A stretch of DNA of 64,000 bases. Origin: Chitinophaga flava. GTDB lineage: Bacteria > Bacteroidota > Bacteroidia > Chitinophagales > Chitinophagaceae. The stretch covers positions 186,001 through 250,000 of the forward strand of contig NZ_QFFJ01000002.1 of NCBI RefSeq assembly GCF_003308995.1. The letters are read 5' to 3'. Positions 18,565 through 25,197 of the stretch are shown here, in pieces (the first letter of the stretch is position 1; each line of letters begins with the position of its first letter). Below the pieces are notes generated by a model. That model was not told where the DNA came from. It was given only the letters and a program-made list of their open reading frames with translations, and made no database searches. Made by a program: the position numbers and the translations under genes.

Positions 18565-19164
18565 ATGAAAAAGCTTATTTTATCTGCAGCTTTTGCTCTT
18601 GCTGCCTTTGCAGGTTACGCCCAAACAGGTGCCGCTCCTACTACTGATAACCGTCCTGGCGGTCCCGGATGCTGTAATTTTGACCCCGCTTGTGATCACG
18701 CTGTGGTTCTTGTTAGCCTTTGTCTGGAAAACATTATTGAAATCTGCCCTCCACTGGATATCTTAACTGCTAAGTTCGATTCCAAGGACGATTATAACGA
18801 TGGTCAGGAACTGGAAGACTTCTTCGGTCACCATACCAGCACTTTCTCTGTAAGCTCCAACAGGAACTTCAACGTAACTATCAAATCTGCTTCACCCAAC
18901 TTCCTGTATGTTGGTCCTGGCGGTGGCAATACAACAATGCCTTGCGGTACACTGTCTTACAACCTGGCCAGCAATGGCACTGGTGGTACCAATGCAACTC
19001 CTATGACATGGAATCCGCTGACTGTAGCGGCTGCTCCATTGATCAACAATGGTGTTCATGGTTTAAACAAACCTTTTGGTCTGAAATTTAAAGCAGATCC
19101 AGGATGGGACTTTGCTGCTGGTTCTTACAACCTCGGCGTAATTCTGACTGCAACACAATTATAA
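18565..19164 (+). CDS. Secreted surface-structure subunit candidate
   Basis: 199 aa from the ATG at 18565, which begins a clean signal peptide (MKKLILSAAFALAAFAGYAQ). The mature part opens with a Cys-rich segment (GPGCCNFDPACDHAV, CLENIIEICPP) and then looks all-beta: FSVSSNRNFNVTIKSASPNF, LSYNLASNGTGGT, and a final PLINNGVHGLNKPFGLKF ... SYNLGVILTATQL. The short size, Sec signal, beta-rich body and hydrophobic C-terminal strand are what one expects of a fimbrial or coat-type subunit. The downstream genes encode an usher-like barrel protein and a PapD-like protein. The subunit role is inference; no family is firmly recognised. Confidence 0.7.
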   Translation: MKKLILSAAFALAAFAGYAQTGAAPTTDNRPGGPGCCNFDPACDHAVVLVSLCLENIIEICPPLDILTAKFDSKDDYNDGQELEDFFGHHTSTFSVSSNRNFNVTIKSASPNFLYVGPGGGNTTMPCGTLSYNLASNGTGGTNATPMTWNPLTVAAAPLINNGVHGLNKPFGLKFKADPGWDFAAGSYNLGVILTATQL

Positions 19165-19182
19165 TACCTAAGATTGGACGCT

Positions 19183-19217
19183 TAAGTAAGCCTTTTCCCC
19201 CGGAAGAGGCTTACTTA
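19183..19217 (+). other. Stem-loop downstream of the subunit gene
   Basis: TAAGTAAGCCTTTT (19183-19196) pairs with AAGAGGCTTACTTA (19204-19217), one G-T wobble, loop of 7. It lacks a U-tract. It may stabilise the upstream mRNA or separate it from the usher-like gene, which would allow unequal expression of subunit and barrel. Confidence 0.5.
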
Positions 19218-19310
19218 CCCCAAAAAAACTGATGCTGGATATTTCGTTGGATATTTTGTTGGATGTTTATTGGATGTATGTTTTCTATCAGATGTATGTT
19301 ATCTATAAAT

Positions 19311-19410
19311 GTAAGATGTTACCTCAAATAAATTGGATGTTACCTCATTAAGTTGGATGTTATCTCAAATAAGTTGGATGTTACCTCACTAAGTTGGATG
19401 TTTTTGCACT
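19311..19410 (+). repeat. Tandem 20-21-bp repeat array (TTGGATGTTACCTCA-type)
   Basis: TTGGATGTT units begin at 19333, 19353, 19374 and 19394, each followed by AYCTCA and a short A/T linker. A partial unit, GATGTTACCTCAAATAAA, precedes at about 19315. More degenerate TGGATRTTT copies extend back to about 19236. Spacing of two helical turns suggests a phased array. It lies 50-140 bp upstream of the usher-like gene. Confidence 0.75.
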
Positions 19411-19452
19411 AGATCTAATGTTGGATGTTCAAATAACCCCCCTGTCAGCCCG

Positions 19453-22182
19453 ATGAAATTATCGTTACCTATATTGTATGTGTTATGGCTGCTTAGCTGT
19501 AATATCTATAGCCCGGTTGTATTCGGGCAGGGAGCTACCGGCTTTGTAGTGACGGTGAAGGATTCGCTGGCTGCTAATAAAGCTAATCGCTTCTTATATA
19601 ATAACATTAAGATTATCAATAAGGATAACCGGGCACAATCATTTAATTTATCGGTGACGGTCCCGGATGGCTGGCGGCTGATGGCCCCTGCAAAGGTGAT
19701 GAGCAAAGTGCTGGAAGCCGGTCAGTCAGAGATGATACCGGTTGTGCTGATGCGATTGCAGAATGCACCGGCGTCCTGGGAGGCGGTGAAGGTGCAGCTT
19801 GATGCAAAAGCTTATAAGTTTTATATAAAAGCGGAACCCATCTGCGAGTTTTATGTTACCCCTATTACTAATGTCGTTACGTTGAAAGGTCAGGAGAAAG
19901 ATTTTAAAATAACGCTCCGGGTAAGGAACACTGGTACCATACCCGGAACGTATCTGACCAATGTGAGAAATAATAATCTTGAGATCAATAGTTCTAAAGC
20001 TATCCGGCTAACTCCCGGTGCAGATACGATATGTACCTTTTCCTACAGTCTGAAGGACAAGGCCCTGGGCAAGCTGATGACCGAAAAACTGAACGTCAAT
20101 GTTACAGACACTTCAGGTGTTAGTTATATGAACTACGTTAAGCTGGAAAGGGCACAGCATGAACGAAAGGAAAAGGAATCCCCGTACCCGATATTTCCGC
20201 TCTGGTTTGAAACAGGCGTTATGATATGGGGAAAGCAGGTTAGTTACTATGGTGGTATGCACGGTGAGATCCCCATTGGTGACAACAAGCTTTCCTTTTT
20301 TTACCGGACTAAACAATACGGCCTCGGTAATACCCTGGAAAAAAATGTGTTTGGCTTCGGTTATCAATCCAGGCACTGGGATGTTTATCTGGGCCATATG
20401 AGCGATATCAAATACTTTTTTACTTACGGAAGTGGAGGAAAGCTTACCTACAGATCCAAACCCGGTACGGAATTTACTTTAAGTGCTACCAAACACAGTG
20501 ATTTCCTGACTTACTACATGAATGATAATATCACAGGTACGGCAAAATATTCCATCAAAAAAGTAAATATCCTACAGGGAGTGTCTGCAGACTTTGATCA
20601 TGGCCTGCATCGTACTGCTTATCTTTTTAACAATGAAATACAGTTATTCAATACAGAGAAGGTGACGCTGGGTGTGAATGCAGGTGTGGGAATAGATCAT
20701 TATCTGCGCAAGGTGGTCGGTTTTCCGGACAAGCCAGGAGCCGCGCTGGGATATAATTTCGCCTTTAGAAGTAAAAGGATTAATTTCTCCAGCATGGTGC
20801 AATATTATGGTGATTATTTCCCGGGACTTAACAAAGGGCTGATGTTCCATTCCCATGATGTAAGCTGGAAGTTTAAAACGAATGCACTGGGTATTTTTTA
20901 TCAGTACAACCGGTCTGGTGTAAATACGCTTCGGGACACAATCTATAATTCGGATGCATTTAAATTTAATTTCACCAAGTATGGGCTGAAATACAGTAAT
21001 TCTTCAACGAACAGGTCTTTGTCGCTAAGCACTGGTATGTTGGAACAGAGCGTTTCGGTTGCAACTACGATGCCCAAATATATATTCGGGGAGATGTCTT
21101 TTGGACAACGGGCCGGCAAGAAATTCAACTTCATCCTGAATTCGATCAGCGGTTATAATAGCTCTTACGGAACCAATAAAAAGGTAGTATTGTTGACCAA
21201 TACAAATCTCTCTGCAAGCTATAAGTTTTTTGGTGTGAAGGGGAATTATATGCAGCAGCCGATTTTTGACAATACCAATGAGAAAAATTTTCTGCGATAT
21301 GTTCAAACAGTGCTGGCAGGGCCGTATCTGATGTTTAATGTGTTTAAAAGAGTAAGGACAAATGTTTATTACAATTTCTCCAAATCGCTTTACGATAAAA
21401 CCATATACCATCAGATAGGCGGTAATATTAGCTACAGTGGCGGCAAGAACGGACTGGATGTAAATGCCTCTGCCATGGTGCCGCTGGAAACAGGAAGTTT
21501 GACGCCTAATGGCCTTAGTGAGAAGTATATCAATGTCTCAATTATTAAGAAGTTTAATGTCCCATTAATTTTCAAGAAAAAGTATTATACCTTAAACCTT
21601 TTACCTTTTTTTGATGTTAATGCTAATGGAATCAAGGATGCAGGAGAACAGCTTATCCCTAATCTGCAGATCAGTATTAACAGCATTCCCTTTATCTCAG
21701 ATGAAAGAGGCTCTATTTCCTATAGAAATGTAACTCCTGGTAATTATAAATTGGATTTTGGAGGAGCAAACAACGTAAAAGGCGTCATCCCTGCATCAGG
21801 TATAATCCAGAATATTCCGGTCAACAAAGATGTCACTGTTTTCGTGCCCTTTAAAAGGAGCCGAGTGATTACAGGGAGTATCGTGATCAACTCTGACTCT
21901 TTAGCCAAAAGCAGTTTTCCCCGCAGCAACATCAAAGTAATCGCAACAGACAGTACAGGTATGCTGTATAGCACCCTGACAGATGATATGGGTAGTTATT
22001 TTCTCAATGTGCCCGCCGGCAAATATGCGGTTTCGCTTAACCCGGAGGCTTTCAATGAAAAAATAAAACCCAGAATACTATCCTATACAGTAGATGTAGG
22101 CGTACAACTGGAAGCAAAGGCAGACTTCGAAATTGTAGATAGAAGCAGAATGGTGAGGTTCTTTCGCAAAACGGAAAAGTAA
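19453..22182 (+). CDS. Usher-like outer-membrane protein (Ig-like N-terminus, beta-barrel, carboxypeptidase-regulatory C-terminus)
   Basis: 909 aa with a signal peptide ending near VVFGQG. Residues ~26-235 form two Ig/NEW3-like beta-sandwiches of the COG1470 type (NIKIINKDNRAQSFNLSVTV, then DFKITLRVRNTGTIPGTYLT). From ~245 to ~705 there is a long series of amphipathic strands typical of an outer-membrane barrel (WFETGVMIWGKQVSYYGGMH, FFYRTKQYGLG and many aromatic-ended strands). Residues ~712-895 hold two small beta-domains: FFDVNANGIKDAGEQLIPNL (SdrD-B-like) and VIATDSTGMLYSTLTDDMGS. This order resembles fimbrial ushers (N-domains, barrel, C-domains), though I see no direct FimD sequence match. 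The neighbouring subunit and PapD-like genes support secretion or assembly. Confidence 0.72.
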   Translation: MKLSLPILYVLWLLSCNIYSPVVFGQGATGFVVTVKDSLAANKANRFLYNNIKIINKDNRAQSFNLSVTVPDGWRLMAPAKVMSKVLEAGQSEMIPVVLMRLQNAPASWEAVKVQLDAKAYKFYIKAEPICEFYVTPITNVVTLKGQEKDFKITLRVRNTGTIPGTYLTNVRNNNLEINSSKAIRLTPGADTICTFSYSLKDKALGKLMTEKLNVNVTDTSGVSYMNYVKLERAQHERKEKESPYPIFPLWFETGVMIWGKQVSYYGGMHGEIPIGDNKLSFFYRTKQYGLGNTLEKNVFGFGYQSRHWDVYLGHMSDIKYFFTYGSGGKLTYRSKPGTEFTLSATKHSDFLTYYMNDNITGTAKYSIKKVNILQGVSADFDHGLHRTAYLFNNEIQLFNTEKVTLGVNAGVGIDHYLRKVVGFPDKPGAALGYNFAFRSKRINFSSMVQYYGDYFPGLNKGLMFHSHDVSWKFKTNALGIFYQYNRSGVNTLRDTIYNSDAFKFNFTKYGLKYSNSSTNRSLSLSTGMLEQSVSVATTMPKYIFGEMSFGQRAGKKFNFILNSISGYNSSYGTNKKVVLLTNTNLSASYKFFGVKGNYMQQPIFDNTNEKNFLRYVQTVLAGPYLMFNVFKRVRTNVYYNFSKSLYDKTIYHQIGGNISYSGGKNGLDVNASAMVPLETGSLTPNGLSEKYINVSIIKKFNVPLIFKKKYYTLNLLPFFDVNANGIKDAGEQLIPNLQISINSIPFISDERGSISYRNVTPGNYKLDFGGANNVKGVIPASGIIQNIPVNKDVTVFVPFKRSRVITGSIVINSDSLAKSSFPRSNIKVIATDSTGMLYSTLTDDMGSYFLNVPAGKYAVSLNPEAFNEKIKPRILSYTVDVGVQLEAKADFEIVDRSRMVRFFRKTEK

Positions 22183-22395
22183 ATGTATCCCCAAAATATT
22201 AAACCCCATTGTTATGAAAAATAAGAGATTTATTTGTTTGAGTATGCACCCCAAATCGTGATAGCTCTATTCTTATGATAACCCCGAAAGATTTTTTCTC
22301 TTTCAAGAAAATTTAGCCATATCTCCAATGCTTAGTCGTTTGTCGAAACGAGCCTTGTATGTATGTATTGTCATGTCCTAATTAATTCAGTAAAG

Positions 22396-23133
22396 ATGAA
22401 AAAGGTAATGATCATTGAAGAGGAAGCTGATTGTAAACATTCATTAACCCCGATTATGCATTCTTTTAACCCCGTTACCACTGTAGACGAGCTGCTGAAA
22501 GCGCAGGTCGATGACGGAAACGTAACAAGCGTTAAAAAGAAACGTATCATCTATTCGGAAGGGAAAACTGCAGCGTCCATTTTTTATATCCTGAAAGGGA
22601 AAGTAAAAACCAGTAAATGGAATGAAGAAGGCAAAGAGCTGATCACCGGCCTGTATCATGAAGGCGATTTTATCGGATTCAACGCGCTGCTGGATAGCGG
22701 CAGATACCGCGAAACAGCTGAAGTGATAGAAGATGCGGAACTCATCATTATCTCCCGGACTGATCTTGAATATCATTTTGAATATAATAGTAGCTTTCTT
22801 CGCAAGTTTCTGGATATACTGGCAGCAAACATCGCCGAAAAACAGGAGCAGATGCTCAGAATGGCTTACAGTCCGCTCCGTAAAAAGGTAGCTGAAGCCC
22901 TGCTGATCACATACAAAAAGTATAATCCTTCCAACAAGGGCGAGTTCAGTATGAACATCAGCCGCTGTAATCTGGCAGCCCTCGCCGGTGTAGCCAAAGA
23001 GTCGCTGATACGAACCCTCGGTGATCTCCGTGATGAGAATGTCGTTCAAATAAAAGATGGAAAAATTATTGTAACGGATATAAGAAAGCTGGAACATCTG
23101 ATCTATTGTTCCGATGGGAGATCGAATATTTAG
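22396..23133 (+). CDS. Crp/Fnr family transcriptional regulator with receiver-like N-terminal stub
   Basis: 245 aa from the ATG at 22396. The cyclic-nucleotide-binding-type fold is at about residues 40-150 (KKKRIIYSEGKTAASIFYIL, GLYHEGDFIGFNALLDSGRY). The dimerisation helix and HTH_Crp domain follow at 155-235 (SPLRKKVAEALLITYKKYNP, NISRCNLAALAGVAKESLIR, TLGDLRDENVVQIKDGKIIV). The first ~20 residues (MKKVMIIEEEADCKHSLTPI) look like the first strand and acidic pocket of a response-regulator receiver domain, but the rest of that domain is missing. It sits between the usher-like and PapD-like genes and is a likely local regulator. No Cys cluster of the Fnr iron-sulphur type is present. Confidence 0.9.
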   Translation: MKKVMIIEEEADCKHSLTPIMHSFNPVTTVDELLKAQVDDGNVTSVKKKRIIYSEGKTAASIFYILKGKVKTSKWNEEGKELITGLYHEGDFIGFNALLDSGRYRETAEVIEDAELIIISRTDLEYHFEYNSSFLRKFLDILAANIAEKQEQMLRMAYSPLRKKVAEALLITYKKYNPSNKGEFSMNISRCNLAALAGVAKESLIRTLGDLRDENVVQIKDGKIIVTDIRKLEHLIYCSDGRSNI

Positions 23134-23157
23134 TTAATCCTTCAATCCCATATTATT

Positions 23158-24072
23158 ATGAAACAGTTGATTCTATTATTCCTGTTGTTCAACTTTTTGC
23201 TTGCCAGGGCGCAAGATTCTACCGGGAAAAAGAGCGCAATACCGCGGCTCCCTGTTGATACCAGTAAAACAGGGGTGCCTGCCGGGATGCCTTCAGCCCT
23301 CGCCGGTAAAGCCCCCGCCGATACGAGCAAAAGAATAGGTTTGGTAATTAAACCATCCACCATTGATTTTAAACTGAACAATGGGCAAACGGGTACCGCC
23401 CATGTTTATATAGTAAACCATCTTCCCAAGAAGAAACAGTTTACGATCTATCTCAGCGACTGGGTCAGGGATTCCACCGGAGCGCATACGTACACGCCGC
23501 CTGGATCCATTGAACGCTCCTGCGCCCGCTGGGTTAAACTGACTAAAACGTTTATAGAAGTAGAACCCGGACAGACATACGATTATGATATTAAGATACA
23601 GGTCCCCGATTCGACCGCTTCTATCAAGGAAATGAAATGGACAATGCTCTTCTTCGAAACAACAGAAGAACAGGTGGTAGAAGGGGCAAATGGACTGAAA
23701 ACAAACATAAATAACAAAGTAAGGGTTGGTATCCATCTTTACCAGACGCCGCCATCCCTGACCTTTAAAGATGTGAAAATACTGGCCTTCGATAATAAAT
23801 CCGATAGTGACAAAAAGAAATGTCAGATCGTATGCCAGAACACAGGAACTACACAACTGGAATGTACCAGTTATATAGAACTGTCCAATGTCGCCACTGG
23901 CGATAAAACAACAGTCAACGTACCGCAGTTCCCCTTGTTTCCGGAACAAAGACGTATCGTTGAGTTTGAAATACCAAAGAACTTACCTAAAGGAAAATAC
24001 TCACTCGTAGGAGTGATCGACGCAGGAACAGACGTACCTATGGAAGCTGCACAGGAAATGATAGATATCTGA
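23158..24072 (+). CDS. PapD-like periplasmic chaperone candidate
   Basis: 304 aa. The signal peptide (MKQLILLFLLFNFLLARAQD) is followed by a Pro/Ser/Ala-rich linker to about residue 58. A beta-sandwich at about 62-178 (LVIKPSTIDFKLNNGQTGTA, HVYIVNHLPKKKQFTIYLSD, RWVKLTKTFIEVEPGQTYDY, EMKWTMLFFET) resembles the N-terminal domain of P-pilus assembly chaperones. A second sandwich at about 190-300 contains CQNTGTTQLECTSYIEL and VPQFPLFPEQRRIVEFEIP. Length and two-domain form suit a PapD-type chaperone, or a DUF916/NEW3-like cell-surface protein. It is 24 bp downstream of the Crp/Fnr gene and followed by a terminator, so it ends the operon. Chaperone function is inferred from fold and context. Confidence 0.7.
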   Translation: MKQLILLFLLFNFLLARAQDSTGKKSAIPRLPVDTSKTGVPAGMPSALAGKAPADTSKRIGLVIKPSTIDFKLNNGQTGTAHVYIVNHLPKKKQFTIYLSDWVRDSTGAHTYTPPGSIERSCARWVKLTKTFIEVEPGQTYDYDIKIQVPDSTASIKEMKWTMLFFETTEEQVVEGANGLKTNINNKVRVGIHLYQTPPSLTFKDVKILAFDNKSDSDKKKCQIVCQNTGTTQLECTSYIELSNVATGDKTTVNVPQFPLFPEQRRIVEFEIPKNLPKGKYSLVGVIDAGTDVPMEAAQEMIDI

Positions 24073-24094
24073 ACTGTATCCACTTAGAATCTGA

Positions 24095-24128
24095 TCCGGC
24101 ACTATTCTTAGTGCCGGAAATTTTTTTT
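24095..24128 (+). terminator. Rho-independent terminator after the chaperone-like gene
   Basis: TCCGGCACTA (24095-24104), loop TTCT, TAGTGCCGGA (24109-24118), then AA and eight T residues. It separates the usher-like locus from the promoter of the TraB/GumN gene that begins 9 bp later. Confidence 0.92.
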
Positions 24129-24136
24129 GAGAAAGT

Positions 24137-24175
24137 TGTAACGAAAGATTATCTGCACCTACTAATGATGTAAAT
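24137..24175 (+). promoter_or_regulatory. ECF-sigma-type promoter of the TraB/GumN gene
   Basis: TGTAACGAAAG (24137-24147), 11-nt spacer, CTACTAATGATGTAAAT (24159-24175): both blocks are identical to those at 17022-17060, with equal spacing, while the spacers differ. The start codon follows 14 bp later, leaving a very short leader. Confidence 0.75.
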
Positions 24176-24188
24176 AAACTTTTAAACG

Positions 24189-25046
24189 ATGAACAATCTG
24201 CTCAAAAAAATCACCCTGGCAACAGCCGCTATATTCACTTTCACTGCCTCTTATGCTGCCATCGCTTCCGAACCCACGGAAAAAACAGTACTGTGGGAAA
24301 TCTCCGGCAACGGACTCAACAAACCTTCCTATCTGTTTGGTACCTTTCATATGCTCTGCAAGGATGATTTTATCATCAGGGAAAAAGTAAAAAAAGCATT
24401 CGATAAAACAACCCAACTGGTTATCGAATCCAACGTCTTTGATCCGGCAGAACTCAAAGTGGCACAAGAGGGCTTTACTTCCGATGTGGCACAAAGTGCA
24501 AGACTGACCAAAGAACAATACGCTCTGGTAGATTCTGTTGTCCGCAGGAAACTCAATTTTTCCCTCAAACAGCTGGATCATTTCCGCCTGAGTGGTATCC
24601 TTTCCTTTTTAGCCCAACAAGGATTTGAATGTGCCAACCCGCAAAGCTTTGAAGCTACCCTGTATAAAGAAGCACAAGAAAAGAAAATGGGATTTGCCGT
24701 ACTGGAAACCATGAAAGAGCAGGTAGACTATGCAAATAAAGGTTTTAGTGACACTTATTTCTTTAAATACCTGAATACACTCGATAGTCTGAAAGCCAAT
24801 ACCGCCCGGATGGCCAGCGATTACAACCGGGAAGATCTTCAGGCCATCTTCGCACAGATGGATGATCCCGAAATGATACACTGGGTGCTCACCACCCGAA
24901 ACATCAACTGGGCCAACAAAATGCCAGACATGATGAAAGAGAAAAGTTGCTTCTTCGCAGTAGGCGCCGGCCACCTGGGTGGCGAATCCGGCATGATCAA
25001 CCTGCTGAGAGCAAAAGGATATAAAGTAAAACCAATCATGAAATAG
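24189..25046 (+). CDS. TraB/GumN family protein, exported
   Basis: 285 aa with an N-terminal signal (LLKKITLATAAIFTFTASYA). The TraB/GumN fold is marked by LWEISGNGLNKPSYLFGTFH (GTFH at residues 51-54), VIESNVF with a conserved Glu, and a C-terminal CFFAVGAGHLGGESGMINLL. The family is related to Tiki-type metalloproteases, for which the GxxH and Glu residues are the predicted metal ligands, and proteolysis is the usual suggestion. Here it is exported and is driven by the same promoter module as the ECF sigma gene at 17184, so it is a likely member of that stress or envelope regulon. Confidence 0.9.
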   Translation: MNNLLKKITLATAAIFTFTASYAAIASEPTEKTVLWEISGNGLNKPSYLFGTFHMLCKDDFIIREKVKKAFDKTTQLVIESNVFDPAELKVAQEGFTSDVAQSARLTKEQYALVDSVVRRKLNFSLKQLDHFRLSGILSFLAQQGFECANPQSFEATLYKEAQEKKMGFAVLETMKEQVDYANKGFSDTYFFKYLNTLDSLKANTARMASDYNREDLQAIFAQMDDPEMIHWVLTTRNINWANKMPDMMKEKSCFFAVGAGHLGGESGMINLLRAKGYKVKPIMK

Positions 25047-25067
25047 CGCTTTCATGCGCTGCAAACG

Positions 25068-25089
25068 CCGGAACACTGTTCCGGTTTTT
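25068..25089 (+). terminator. Rho-independent terminator after the TraB/GumN gene
   Basis: CCGGAAC (25068-25074), loop ACT, GTTCCGG (25078-25084), then TTTTT. Twenty-one bp after the stop codon. Confidence 0.88.
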
Positions 25090-25197
25090 GCTATTAACGG
25101 TAACGTATAAACGTAAAATTAACATCGGCAGTTTTTTATGAACGGTTATTAAAATAGCGGATGACACCGTATTTTGTTTGCCATTTGATTGTACTGT

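Noticed and set aside
19183..19217. Stem-loop after the subunit gene as a classical terminator
   Set aside because: Good stem but followed by CCCC and an A-run instead of T residues on the plus strand; listed only as a stem-loop.
19236..19430. CRISPR array reading of the TTGGATGTT repeats
   Set aside because: Repeats are only 20-21 bp apart, with no unique spacers and no cas genes.
22197..22260. Tiny ORF starting at the ATG near 22214 (MKNKRFICLSMHPKS)
   Set aside because: Fifteen codons, no following partner gene and no conservation can be judged; treated as chance.
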